From positions 1 to 64,000 of the forward strand of contig NZ_FZOB01000008.1 of assembly GCF_900188395.1 (NCBI RefSeq): 64,000 nucleotides of DNA. Reading direction: 5' to 3'. A program made the translations under genes and the position numbers. The notes beneath the pieces are model-generated. The model made no database searches and was not told where the DNA came from. It saw only the letters and a list, made by a program, of their open reading frames with translations. Below, piece after piece: positions 25,603 to 34,568 of this stretch. Source of the DNA: Desulfurobacterium atlanticum. Its GTDB lineage: Bacteria > Aquificota > Aquificia > Desulfurobacteriales > Desulfurobacteriaceae. Position 1 is the stretch's first letter; the number at the start of each line of letters is the position of its first letter.

Positions 25603-26928
25603 ATGTTTGAAATAACCGATTCCACTGTTGACATCTCCAAATTCCTCATAGCCATCTCTTCAATGAGCAGCCTCTCTGACCCTTCAATAAACAACCACAA
25701 CTATAGGGTTGCATACATCGCTTTTCTTATAGGAAAAAGAATAAGTTATTCAAACGAATTTTTATACAACCTGATAGTATCAGGGCTTCTTCACGATATC
25801 GGCCTTCTTCTTGTTCACACAAAAGAAGACCTTGCTTTAATAAAAGAACCAGATGCTGAAGAAAATAAAATTGTTCACATCCACAGCGAAATCGGATATG
25901 AACTTTTGAAAAATTTCCCCTTTTTCTCAAAGATAGCAAAAACAATAAAATATCACCACTATCCATACAAGGATATAGTAAAAATCAGATTTCCTATAAG
26001 CTCTTCCATCATCTACATTGCCGACAGAATAGACATTTTCATTACAAACAACTTAAGAGAAGAGAATAAATTTTCTCAAATCTCTAAACTTATCCCGAAA
26101 CTTAAACAATTTCTTTTAAAACAAAGAGGCACTTCCTTCAGTCCACGAACAGTTGATGTAGCAGTTGAAGAGATTATCAACAAAGAGTGTTTCTGGTTTG
26201 AAATTTTAAATGATCTCTACATAAAGGAAACCCTTGAAGACATTCTTAAAAACTTTGACAGAAAAATACCTGCCGAAGCGTTTTTTGACCTTGCCCAGAT
26301 AATGGCTTACCTGATTGACTTTAAAAGTCCTTTCACCGCCACCCACTCTTCAGGAGTTGCTCATATTGCAGCTTCCCTTGCAAGCCTTTTTAAATTTACA
26401 GCTCCCGACCTGAAAAAGATGAAAATTGCAGGACTTCTTCACGATATAGGAAAGGTAGCCATTCCCATTGATATACTTGAAAAACCGGGAAGATTAACTC
26501 AAGAAGAAGTAAACATAATGAAATCTCATGTTTTTTACAGTTATAAAATAATTTCAAAATTAAACCTTGATCCCAATATAGTCCAATGGGCGGCTTTTCA
26601 CCATGAAACACTAAACGGTAAAGGGTATCCTTTCCATTTAAGAGCAAAAGACCTTTCCCTTGGCTCAAGAATAATGGCTGTAGCTGACATATTTACAGCT
26701 TTGATGGAAGATAGACCTTACAAAAAGGGAATGCCTGAGGATAAAGCTTTATCAATAATTAAAGAGCTCGCCGATAAAAACATTCTTGACAAAAGGGTTG
26801 TAAATATTCTCCAACAAAACATTAAAAGCATTAATATGCAAAGGGCAGAAGCTCAGAAAAAGGCAGCTGAAACCTACAAAAAAATAAGGGAAATCCCCGC
26901 AAAATTTAAAAAACAAAATCTGTTCTGA
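25603..26928 (+). CDS. Tandem HD / HD-GYP domain protein (probable c-di-GMP phosphodiesterase)
   Basis: 441 residues with two HD modules. The first (about 30-200) has LLHDIG (His64, Asp65) and HHYPYK. The second (about 240-420) has LLHDIGKVAIP (His280, Asp281) and HHETLNGKGYP (HHE at 333-335 with the GYP signature), then RIMAVADIFTALMEDRPYK. The intact HHE and GYP motifs suggest an active c-di-GMP hydrolase; the first HD domain may be regulatory. No membrane segment or receiver domain is seen. AGGGGGAA precedes the ATG. It probably shares the tRNA-Arg(CCT) transcript. Together with the GGDEF protein at 59480 it gives both arms of c-di-GMP turnover. Confidence 0.87.
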   Translation: MFEITDSTVDISKFLIAISSMSSLSDPSINNHNYRVAYIAFLIGKRISYSNEFLYNLIVSGLLHDIGLLLVHTKEDLALIKEPDAEENKIVHIHSEIGYELLKNFPFFSKIAKTIKYHHYPYKDIVKIRFPISSSIIYIADRIDIFITNNLREENKFSQISKLIPKLKQFLLKQRGTSFSPRTVDVAVEEIINKECFWFEILNDLYIKETLEDILKNFDRKIPAEAFFDLAQIMAYLIDFKSPFTATHSSGVAHIAASLASLFKFTAPDLKKMKIAGLLHDIGKVAIPIDILEKPGRLTQEEVNIMKSHVFYSYKIISKLNLDPNIVQWAAFHHETLNGKGYPFHLRAKDLSLGSRIMAVADIFTALMEDRPYKKGMPEDKALSIIKELADKNILDKRVVNILQQNIKSINMQRAEAQKKAAETYKKIREIPAKFKKQNLF

Positions 26929-26940
26929 AAACCTATCACG

Positions 26941-26969
26941 TTCTTACTCTATTCAACTTTTGGTATAAT
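26941..26969 (+). promoter_or_regulatory. Probable promoter of the glutamate synthase operon
   Basis: TTCTTA (26941-26946), 17 bases, TATAAT (26964-26969), 52 bases before the start of the first glutamate synthase gene. The -10 is perfect and the -35 moderate. Confidence 0.45.
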
Positions 26970-27021
26970 TTCTTCCACCTTTTAGCTTCTATCTCTCTTA
27001 CTGTGATTTTGGAGGTTAATT

Positions 27022-28539
27022 ATGCTTTTTAAAAAACCCCAGGTGGCTTTTTATCCTTTTACGGTTATAAGAAACCCTGACAGATGCGTTAAATGTAAAT
27101 CCTGCGTTGATCAGTGCTCTTTTGAAGCCACTTACTATGATGAAGATTACGATAAGATTATGAACAGAAACGAAAACTGTGTTAACTGTAAAAGATGTGA
27201 AGCATTCTGTCCTACAGACGCAATCAAAGTTATTCCAAACCCTTCAACCTTCCATACAGACGCAAACTGGACACCTGAAGCTATAAGAGATATCCACACT
27301 CAGATGCTCACAGGAGCAATAATCCTCACATCCACCGGGAACGATAAGCCATACAAAAATTACTTTGACCATCTCCTCCTTGACGCATGTCAGGTAACAA
27401 ATCCATCAATTGACCCATTAAGAGAACCCATGGAACTTAAAACATTCCTCGGAAGAAAACCTGATAGGCTTGAAATAGATGAAGATGGAGTTTCCACCAA
27501 AACAACCATAGGAAAACAACTTGAACTTGATATTCCTGTTCTTTTCTCTGCAATGTCCTACGGCTCAATAAACCTTAACCTTCACAAAGCTATGGCAATG
27601 GCAGCTAAAGAAAACGGCACATACTGGAACACAGGAGAAGGTGGACTTCATAAAAGCCTTAAAAAGTTTAAAGACTGCACAATCGTTCAGGTGGCATCAG
27701 GACGTTTCGGAGTTGATATTGAATATCTTGAAACATCAGCAGCAATAGAGATAAAAATCGGGCAGGGAGCAAAACCGGGAATCGGCGGACACCTTCCGGG
27801 AGAAAAAGTAAATGAAGGTATAGCAGAAACAAGAATGATTCCTGTAGGTTCAGATGCTATTTCACCTGCTCCACATCACGACATCTATTCAATTGAAGAT
27901 TTAAGACAGTTAATATATGCATTAAAAGAAGCTACAAACTATGAAAAGCCCGTATCTGTAAAGATTGCCGCTGTTCACAACGTCGCAGCGATAGCTTCAG
28001 GTATAGCCCACGCCGGTGCTGACATCATAGCAATAGATGGATTTAGAGGCGGAACAGGAGCAACTCCAAAATCTCTAAGAGACTATGTTGGTATTCCCAT
28101 TGAACTTGCAATAGCTGCTGTTGATGAAAGGCTCAGACAGGAAGGCTTGAGAAACAACGTTTCTCTTATAGCAGCAGGAGGATTTAGAAATCCTGTTGAT
28201 GTTCTAAAAGCGATAGCTCTTGGAGCTGATGCTGTATATATCGGAACAGTAGCCCTACTTGCTGCAGGATGCACTCAGTGCCAGCAGTGCCATACAGGTA
28301 GATGTGCCTGGGGTATAACCACAAACGATCCAAAACTTGCAAAAAGGTTAAATCCTGAAATAGTGGCAGAAAATCTTTCAAACATTCTAAGAGCATGGAA
28401 ACATGATATAAAAGAGATGCTCGGTGCAATGGGAATAAATGCTATTGAAAGTATAAAAGGCAACAGATTGAGACTAAGAAGTATCGGTCTCACAGAACAG
28501 GAAAATAAAATCCTTGGCGTTCTACCTGCCGGAATGTAA
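27022..28539 (+). CDS. Glutamate synthase, ferredoxin plus FMN-binding synthase subunit (split GltB core)
   Basis: 505 residues. Two N-terminal [4Fe-4S] motifs (Cys22/25/28/32 and Cys53/56/59/63) are fused to the FMN barrel of glutamate synthase (about 90-490), where 2-oxoglutarate and ammonia are combined. The barrel shows the substrate/FMN blocks SAMSYGSINL, GEGGLHKSL and GGTGATPKSLRDY, and the cluster cysteines C417TQC420QQC423 with Cys428 before AWGI, equivalent to the 3Fe-4S motif of GltB. The amidotransferase and GXGXG parts are encoded separately at 30294 and 31434, the architecture known from archaea and some thermophilic bacteria. First gene of a five-gene operon; next gene begins 10 bases later. 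Confidence 0.92.
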   Translation: MLFKKPQVAFYPFTVIRNPDRCVKCKSCVDQCSFEATYYDEDYDKIMNRNENCVNCKRCEAFCPTDAIKVIPNPSTFHTDANWTPEAIRDIHTQMLTGAIILTSTGNDKPYKNYFDHLLLDACQVTNPSIDPLREPMELKTFLGRKPDRLEIDEDGVSTKTTIGKQLELDIPVLFSAMSYGSINLNLHKAMAMAAKENGTYWNTGEGGLHKSLKKFKDCTIVQVASGRFGVDIEYLETSAAIEIKIGQGAKPGIGGHLPGEKVNEGIAETRMIPVGSDAISPAPHHDIYSIEDLRQLIYALKEATNYEKPVSVKIAAVHNVAAIASGIAHAGADIIAIDGFRGGTGATPKSLRDYVGIPIELAIAAVDERLRQEGLRNNVSLIAAGGFRNPVDVLKAIALGADAVYIGTVALLAAGCTQCQQCHTGRCAWGITTNDPKLAKRLNPEIVAENLSNILRAWKHDIKEMLGAMGINAIESIKGNRLRLRSIGLTEQENKILGVLPAGM

Positions 28540-28549
28540 GGAGTGAAAA

Positions 28550-28996
28550 ATGGGCAAAAGAAACGTTTACAAAATTTATCCAATAGAAGAGAACTGTATG
28601 TCCTGTAGATATTGTGAAGTAGCATGCACAATGGTGCACAGCCAATCACAGGACCCTGTAAAGGCTTACAAACTTGAAAATCTCATCCCAAGACCGAAAG
28701 TGGAAATTGAAGGAGCGGTTTCTCTGTCTGTAACATGCAGACACTGTAAACATCCATTCTGTGTTGATGCCTGCGTTTCAGGAGCTCTTTATCAGGATGA
28801 AAACGGAACAGTTCATCTTAACGAAAGCAAATGTGTAGGATGCTGGAGCTGTGTCCTTATGTGTCCTTTCGGATGCGTCCATCCGAACCTTAACAAAAGA
28901 TACACTTTCAAGTGTGACTTGTGCGAAGGAAGAGACTTTCCCGCATGTGTTGAAGCCTGTCCAAACAGAGCCCTCGTTTACGATAAGGAGAGGTAA
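28550..28996 (+). CDS. Polyferredoxin electron carrier of the split glutamate synthase
   Basis: 148 residues with four cysteine groups for [4Fe-4S] clusters, HycB/DMSO-reductase-B style: CMSCRYCEVAC, CRHCKHPFCVDAC, CVGCWSCVLMC and CDLCEGRDFPACVEAC. It has no signal peptide, so it is cytoplasmic. Its place between the synthase core and the flavoprotein suggests that it relays electrons from the FAD/NAD(P)H subunit to the FMN domain. The C-terminal segment ACPNRALVYDKE is typical of this subunit type. A two-base gap separates it from the flavoprotein gene. Confidence 0.88.
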   Translation: MGKRNVYKIYPIEENCMSCRYCEVACTMVHSQSQDPVKAYKLENLIPRPKVEIEGAVSLSVTCRHCKHPFCVDACVSGALYQDENGTVHLNESKCVGCWSCVLMCPFGCVHPNLNKRYTFKCDLCEGRDFPACVEACPNRALVYDKER

Positions 28997-28998
28997 AA

Positions 28999-30294
28999 AT
29001 GAAATATGTGATTGTTGGAAACAGTGCAGCAGCAGTCGGCTGTATAAACGGAATAAGAAAAAAGGATAAAGAAAGCGAAATTGTGGTTATCACCTATGAA
29101 ACGGAAGGTTGCTACTCAAAACCTCTTATTGCCGACATTCTTATAGACCTTCCCCTTGAAAAACTTATGTATAAAGAAAAATCTTTTTACGAAAAGAACA
29201 ACGTTAAACTAATGCTCGGCACAAGAGCAGAAAAAATAAATCCTGAGAAAAAAGAGATTATTCTTGATTCAGGAGTAGTTGAAAATTACGACAAACTCCT
29301 CATATCAACAGGTGCTATACCTTTTGTCCCACCTATTGAAGGAAGTGACAAAAAAGGAGTTTTTACATTTACAGAACTTGGAAAAGCAAAGGCTGCAAAA
29401 GAGTACATTAAAAACAACGGCGTTGAAAACGTCGTTATAATAGGTTCAGGTTTTATAGGCCTTGAAGTTGCCTACTTTCTAAGGAAAAAGGGATTAAACG
29501 TTTCTGTAGTAGAACTTCTTGATAAGGTTTTAGGGAAAGCCCTTGACAATAGAGGCTCTCAAATAGTTGAAACAATTATGAGAGATAAAGGAATCAACTT
29601 CTTCTTCAAAAACACCGTAGAAGAGATAATAGGTGAAGAAAGAGTGGAAGCTGTGAGATTACAATCTGGAACAGTTCTTAAAGCTGAAGCTGTTATCATA
29701 GCAATAGGTGTAAGACCAAACACTCAACTTGCTGAAACAGCAGGCATAAAAGTTGATGGCGGGATAGATACAAACCTTCTCATGGAAACATCCTGCCCTG
29801 ACATATACGCTGCAGGTGACTGTGTGGTAAACATAGATATAATTGACGGGAAAAAGAAAAATCTTCCGCTTTTTCCACTGGCGTATGAACAGGGATTTGT
29901 TGCAGGCCTTAACATGACAGGTGAAAAAACAGAATACCTTGGAGGATTACCACTAAACTCTCTGAAATTTCTTGAAGAAACACCGGTTCTTAACGCTGGT
30001 ATTGTTGAAGCTCCCGATTCAACTTACGAAGTTATTATAAATGACCAGTTTGAAAGAAGAGGTTACTATAGAAAAGCGATAATAAAAGATGACAGGCTGG
30101 TTGGATTTGTAGCAGTTGGAGAGATAGACAGAGTTGGAATATTGACAGGAATTATAAGACAGAAACTTGATGTCTCATCTTTCAAACATAAACTTGCAGA
30201 TATTGACTTTGGGCTTGTTCATCTTCCTAAAAGCTGGAGAGAAAAGAGAATCCAGCAGGATAAAACAGGATACAAAAGCTGGAGGCCTGAATAA
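28999..30294 (+). CDS. FAD/NAD(P)H-dependent oxidoreductase of the glutamate synthase operon
   Basis: 431 residues of the pyridine-nucleotide-disulfide oxidoreductase class. FAD-binding Rossmann segment YVIVGNSAAAVGCI at the N-terminus, second NAD(P) Rossmann segment VVIIGSGFIGLEVAYFL at about 145, and the FAD-closing stretch CPDIYAAGDC at about 265-275. There is no redox-active CxxC pair, so it looks like the NADH oxidase/rubredoxin reductase branch and could feed NAD(P)H electrons to the ferredoxin subunit. Its last base is the first base of the next gene, showing strong coupling. Confidence 0.88.
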   Translation: MKYVIVGNSAAAVGCINGIRKKDKESEIVVITYETEGCYSKPLIADILIDLPLEKLMYKEKSFYEKNNVKLMLGTRAEKINPEKKEIILDSGVVENYDKLLISTGAIPFVPPIEGSDKKGVFTFTELGKAKAAKEYIKNNGVENVVIIGSGFIGLEVAYFLRKKGLNVSVVELLDKVLGKALDNRGSQIVETIMRDKGINFFFKNTVEEIIGEERVEAVRLQSGTVLKAEAVIIAIGVRPNTQLAETAGIKVDGGIDTNLLMETSCPDIYAAGDCVVNIDIIDGKKKNLPLFPLAYEQGFVAGLNMTGEKTEYLGGLPLNSLKFLEETPVLNAGIVEAPDSTYEVIINDQFERRGYYRKAIIKDDRLVGFVAVGEIDRVGILTGIIRQKLDVSSFKHKLADIDFGLVHLPKSWREKRIQQDKTGYKSWRPE

Positions 30295-31412
30295 TGAAAA
30301 GTTACTCCGAAATGTCTGGCTGCGGCCTTGCAGGATTTATTAATAGAGACGGGAAAAGAGTTTCAGGAAAAGATATTTTTAACTCAATTACATCCATGAA
30401 AGAGCGCGGCAACGGAATGGGAGCAGGATATGCCGCCTACGGCATCTACCCGGAAATGGCAGAATACTACGCCTTTCATGTAATGATAGACGATATGGAT
30501 AAGGTTACAGAAATAACAGGTGTTCTTAATAGATTTTTCCACATAATCAAAAGTGAGCTAATCCCTACAAAAAGTGTGCCTTCCCTTTATAAAAAAACAA
30601 CACCTCCTCTTTTTTACAGATATTTCGTTGCTCCGAAAAATGACGTAAAACTGCCCCTTGAAACGGAAGAAGATATGGTTGTAAGGGCAGTTATGACAAT
30701 AAACGAAAAGATAGACGGAGCTTATGTAATATCAAGCGGTAAAAACATGGGAGCATTTAAAGGAGTCGGTGAACCTGACGAAATCGGAGAGTTCTTTGAA
30801 ATAGACCAGTATGAAGGCTACATCTGGATAGCCCACACCAGATTCCCGACAAACACTCCCGGCTGGTGGGGCGGGGCACATCCATTCACACTTCTTGATT
30901 GGTCAATAGTCCACAACGGAGAGATAACATCTTACGGAACAAATAAACGTTATGTTGAAATGTACGGATATAAATGCACCCTTTTAACAGACACAGAAGT
31001 TGCTGCATACATATTTGACCTTCTTTTCAGAAAACACAAACTGCCCATTAAAGCAACCCTGCTTGCGATAGCAGCTCCTTTCTGGAAAGATATAGAGTAT
31101 TTAAAAGAAAATAAACTTGATAGAGTAAGCGAACTTGCAATGAAAATAAGAGAGGTTTATTCATCAGCAATGTTAAACGGACCGTTTGCAATGCTGTTTG
31201 CATACAAGGATGGTCTTATAGGATTTAACGACAGAATAAAACTTCGTCCGTTTGTTGCAGCTGTAAATAAAGACACCGTTTATATGGCAAGTGAAGAATC
31301 TGCAATCAGAGTGATATGCAACAATCCAGAAAAAGTATGGATGCCAAAAGCAGGAGAACCTGTAATAGCCCTCATGAATTACTGTAAAAACGGCTCATGC
31401 CATCCTGCATAA
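30294..31412 (+). CDS. Glutamate synthase, glutamine amidotransferase (class II) subunit
   Basis: 372 residues, equivalent to the N-terminal Ntn-hydrolase domain of GltB that releases ammonia from glutamine. The catalytic nucleophile should be Cys10 in SGCGLAGFI, leaving only a nine-residue leader that must be removed; fused GltB proteins usually have a longer propeptide. Further family blocks: MKERGNGMGAGYAAYG, WIAHTRFPTN, GGAHPFTLLDWSIVHNGEI and YMASEESAIR. A second ATG at codon 7 would leave only two residues plus Met before the Cys. It is followed after 21 bases by the GXGXG subunit. Confidence 0.9.
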   Translation: MKSYSEMSGCGLAGFINRDGKRVSGKDIFNSITSMKERGNGMGAGYAAYGIYPEMAEYYAFHVMIDDMDKVTEITGVLNRFFHIIKSELIPTKSVPSLYKKTTPPLFYRYFVAPKNDVKLPLETEEDMVVRAVMTINEKIDGAYVISSGKNMGAFKGVGEPDEIGEFFEIDQYEGYIWIAHTRFPTNTPGWWGGAHPFTLLDWSIVHNGEITSYGTNKRYVEMYGYKCTLLTDTEVAAYIFDLLFRKHKLPIKATLLAIAAPFWKDIEYLKENKLDRVSELAMKIREVYSSAMLNGPFAMLFAYKDGLIGFNDRIKLRPFVAAVNKDTVYMASEESAIRVICNNPEKVWMPKAGEPVIALMNYCKNGSCHPA

Positions 31413-31433
31413 TCTCTAAAAAAGAGGTAAAAA

Positions 31434-32228
31434 ATGGAAGTAAAACAGCTTAATGAAACAACTTATGAAATAACCTGTGGGACGACCCATTATAAAATTG
31501 TCAATGAAAAGGTAAAGGAGCTTGTTAAAAAAGGTGCTGATAAAATCATCTTAAGAGAAGTTTACGGACAAAGATACATAGGCACAGGTATAAAAGAACC
31601 TGTAAAAATAGAAATACATGGAATTGCAGGAAATGATCTTGGAATATTCCTATACAATCCAAAAATAGAGGTATTTGGAAACGCTCAGGACTGTGTCGGC
31701 AACACAATGATGAAAGGTGAAATCATAGTAAGAGGACATGCTGGAGATGTCTGCGGTTATGGAATGAGAGGTGGTAAAGTTTATATTGAAGGCGATGTTG
31801 GATACAGAGTAGGTATCCATATGAAAGGGTATAAAGAGTTTGTCCCTACATTCATTATAGGCGGAAAAGCTGGAAACTTTTTCGGTGAGTATATGGCAGG
31901 TGGAAGGTTGATACTTCTTGGACTTAACAGAAAGAACGGAGAAGAGATAGTCGGAGATTATTGCGCAACAGGAATGCACGGCGGAGTGATGTATATAAGA
32001 GGCGAAGTCCCAGAAAGATACCTTGGAAAAGAAGTTAAAATATTTGAAATAGATGAAGAGGATAGAAAAATCCTTGAAGCGGAACTTAAAGGGTTCGCAT
32101 CTGCATTTGGAATGAGTGTTGAAGAAATTATGTCTGAACCATTTATAAAAATTGTTCCTGTAAGTGCCAGACCTTACGGAAGACTTTACGCCCACAGATG
32201 GGGAATTGCAAGTGGAGTTATAAAATAA
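31434..32228 (+). CDS. Glutamate synthase, GXGXG-repeat (GltB C-terminal) subunit
   Basis: 264 residues forming a right-handed beta helix, seen as repeated Gly motifs: GNDLGIFL, GNAQDCVGNTM, GHAGDVCGYGMRGG, GDVGYRVGIHMKG, GGKAGNFFGEYMAGG, GDYCATGMHGG. In fused GltB this domain is structural and lines the ammonia channel between amidotransferase and synthase. The start has GAGG nearby. It is the last gene of the operon; a hairpin just downstream ends the convergent mscS gene and perhaps this one. Confidence 0.92.
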   Translation: MEVKQLNETTYEITCGTTHYKIVNEKVKELVKKGADKIILREVYGQRYIGTGIKEPVKIEIHGIAGNDLGIFLYNPKIEVFGNAQDCVGNTMMKGEIIVRGHAGDVCGYGMRGGKVYIEGDVGYRVGIHMKGYKEFVPTFIIGGKAGNFFGEYMAGGRLILLGLNRKNGEEIVGDYCATGMHGGVMYIRGEVPERYLGKEVKIFEIDEEDRKILEAELKGFASAFGMSVEEIMSEPFIKIVPVSARPYGRLYAHRWGIASGVIK

Positions 32229-32230
32229 AA

Positions 32231-32248
32231 TCCCCCTTTAACGGGGGA
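32231..32248 (-). terminator. Intrinsic terminator of mscS
   Basis: Stem TCCCCC (32231-32236) with GGGGGA (32243-32248). Read on the minus strand it is followed by TTTTATTTTA, a good U-tract for mscS. On the plus strand the U-tract is poor, so it is a weaker terminator for the glutamate synthase operon. Confidence 0.8.
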
Positions 32249-32255
32249 CTTACCT

Positions 32256-33071
32256 TTACTCTTTGTTTATCTTAACATCAGCATGAACATCCATCTGAGG
32301 GTATGGAATAGAAATGCCGTTCTTATCAAACTCTTCTTTTATCTTTTCAAGCAGATCACTTCTTACAGACCAGTAATCCTCCTTTTTTACCCACGGCCTT
32401 ATAAATAGATTTATACTGCTGTCGGCAAGTTCTGCAACACCAACAGATGGAGCAGGTTCAGAAAGTATCCTTTCATCCGAGCTAATTATCTCCATTAACA
32501 CATCTTTAGCCTTTTTAATATCATCTTCATAACCGATACCTATTGTTAGATCCACCCTCCTTATAGGCTCAAGAGAATAGTTTTTAATGTTTCCACCTAT
32601 AATAGATGAATTGGGGACAAATATCACAACATTATCCGGTGTTTTAAGCTTGGTATTAAGGATTCCCAAAACTTCAACTGTTCCAGATGTTCCTGCAACT
32701 TCCACAAAGTCTCCCTTTTTAAACGGCTTAAGAAGAATAAGTAAAATTCCAGCACCGATGTTTGAAATGTTACTCTGAACTGCAAAACCAACAGCAAGAC
32801 CAAAAGCTCCGATAATTGCCGCAAAAGATGTGGTGTTAATCCCTAAAGTCCCAAGAGCAGCAATAATCACAAGAACAAGAAGAACGATATAAGCTGTAGT
32901 CTCAAGAAACTTTACAAGCGTTTCATCAACCTTTGCCCTTTCAAGAGCCCTTCCAAGGAAAAGACTAATTCTTTTAGATATCCACTTACCAACTACAAAC
33001 ACAACCAACGCGGAAACTATCTTTACAATCCATGGAATTGCAAGTCCTATGAGTATACCCAGTACATCCAT
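32256..33071 (-). CDS. Small-conductance mechanosensitive channel, MscS family
   Basis: 271 residues, the minimal MscS size. Three N-terminal membrane helices (about 5-27, 50-72, 80-105), the third being the pore helix with Gly/Ala-rich FAAIIGAFGLAVGFAVQSNISNIGAG. A beta domain follows (GDFVEVAGTSGTVEVLGILNTKL, VPNSSIIGGNIKNYS) and an alpha/beta C-terminal vestibule. It opens on membrane tension to release solutes after hypo-osmotic shock. The frame extends to 33101, but GGGAGG just upstream of ATG 33071 sets the start. It stands alone, with its own terminator at 32231-32248. Confidence 0.93.
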   Translation of the reverse strand: MDVLGILIGLAIPWIVKIVSALVVFVVGKWISKRISLFLGRALERAKVDETLVKFLETTAYIVLLVLVIIAALGTLGINTTSFAAIIGAFGLAVGFAVQSNISNIGAGILLILLKPFKKGDFVEVAGTSGTVEVLGILNTKLKTPDNVVIFVPNSSIIGGNIKNYSLEPIRRVDLTIGIGYEDDIKKAKDVLMEIISSDERILSEPAPSVGVAELADSSINLFIRPWVKKEDYWSVRSDLLEKIKEEFDKNGISIPYPQMDVHADVKINKE

Positions 33072-33242
33072 ACTTCCTCCCTCTTTAAAATTTATTATCA
33101 ACTACAAAGGGATTTTATCATAAAATTTCTTAAATTCAGAATTTTAGAATACAAAACGATATCCATTCAAATTTACAAAAGTAAAAATTTACTATAATTT
33201 ACTTAGAGAAATTAAATTTCCAGCAAAGTAAAGGGGAAAAAG

Positions 33243-34568
33243 GTGAGAAAACTTACCATAAGCAGAACCCTAATAAAGATAATCTTCGGCTTCCTTCTTA
33301 TATTTTCAGTATCTCTCCCTGCAATAGCTCAACCCAGCAACGTGGAAAATAAAACAGAAAATCCACCAACAATAGAATCAATCATAGGAAAGCTTGAAAC
33401 TAAACTTAAAGAAAATGCTCCCTTCTCTGAAATAGAAAACCTAACAAAAGAAACCTTTAGTCTAAAGAGAAAGTCCTCTATCTTTTATATTCCAGAAATC
33501 AATTTCCTGCTGAATAGACAAGTAGAAAAAATACCTGAATCTCAAACTGCAACCTTCAGAAAAAGAATTCTACAAATGGATACTATTATAAGCGGACTTA
33601 CAACTATCCTTACTATCTTTGGGGCTTTTTCCCTGATATATTTTGCTGATAAAGTTTTCTCTTCAGAAATAAAGCGAAATACCGCCATTCTTATAGGAGC
33701 ATGCTTAATATTCACAGGACTGCTTTTTCAAGGTTATCTATTCTACGCGGTTTTTGGCATACTTGCAGGAATCGGATTTATATCAAGGAACAAAATTCCT
33801 TTCTCCATTTTAATGCTAATTATTCTTTCTCTTCATTTAGTAAGCCAAACAGTAAACAAAGCCTTTTTTGAAGCAGCCAATCTACCGAAAAATCAGCTAA
33901 TAGATAAACTTAAAAGAGACAATTACTCTCCCTATTTTCTGATATCAAACTCCTCTCTTTCTAAAATTGAAAAAGAGATAGCCACAATGGCAAACAAGCA
34001 AGCTCTACTTTATGAAATAAACATAGACACGTGGAAGAAATTACTTGAAAACAGACTCTCACCTGAGGAAAAAGCAATAATTCTTAACAATATCGGTTGT
34101 ATCCTTTATAAACACGGCAATCTGAAAGAAGCAATTAAATATTTTGAGGAAGCACGTAAAGTGTATCCTACACCGAAAACGTACTACAACCTGTTTTTAA
34201 CATATTCCTCTTTATTTGAACCAGATAAGGCAGACTTTTATTCAAAAAAATTGAAAAATTACAGTTATTTCTTCCAAAAAGAAATACCTCTTGTAGCTAA
34301 CATCGGAGATGTTTATAAGATTATCCTCAAAGTAAATATACCTTTCACGTCTATAGTTATAATAATAGCAACATTTCTTATATCCAGTATAACTGCAGGA
34401 AAATTTATCAAAAAGCTTTCTTTTATAAGCATCAACCCATTTTATAATAACTATCTCCCTGGATACTCCTTATATTATAATAACAATTACGGTGGAATTA
34501 TTTTATTTATTATAAGCATATTTATACTGGAATTGCTTGTGAGGAGCTTATGTTTAATGAACCTGTGA
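33243..34568 (+). CDS. Membrane protein with a TPR-like segment, unknown function
   Basis: 441 residues. An N-terminal signal-like helix (about 8-28, ending SLPAIAQ) is followed by a short extracytoplasmic region, then several membrane helices (about 118-137, 148-165, 170-200). A soluble TPR-like segment (about 275-335: ILNNIGCILYKHGNLKEAIKYFEEA) comes next, and two more helices (about 365-385 and 415-435). No family is recognised. The start is GTG at 33243 behind AAAGGGGAAA. A TATAAT at 33193-33198 with TTTACA at 33172-33177 may be the promoter (spacing 15, short). Its end overlaps the next gene by 19 bases, so the two are expected to work together. Confidence 0.7.
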   Translation: MRKLTISRTLIKIIFGFLLIFSVSLPAIAQPSNVENKTENPPTIESIIGKLETKLKENAPFSEIENLTKETFSLKRKSSIFYIPEINFLLNRQVEKIPESQTATFRKRILQMDTIISGLTTILTIFGAFSLIYFADKVFSSEIKRNTAILIGACLIFTGLLFQGYLFYAVFGILAGIGFISRNKIPFSILMLIILSLHLVSQTVNKAFFEAANLPKNQLIDKLKRDNYSPYFLISNSSLSKIEKEIATMANKQALLYEINIDTWKKLLENRLSPEEKAIILNNIGCILYKHGNLKEAIKYFEEARKVYPTPKTYYNLFLTYSSLFEPDKADFYSKKLKNYSYFFQKEIPLVANIGDVYKIILKVNIPFTSIVIIIATFLISSITAGKFIKKLSFISINPFYNNYLPGYSLYYNNNYGGIILFIISIFILELLVRSLCLMNL

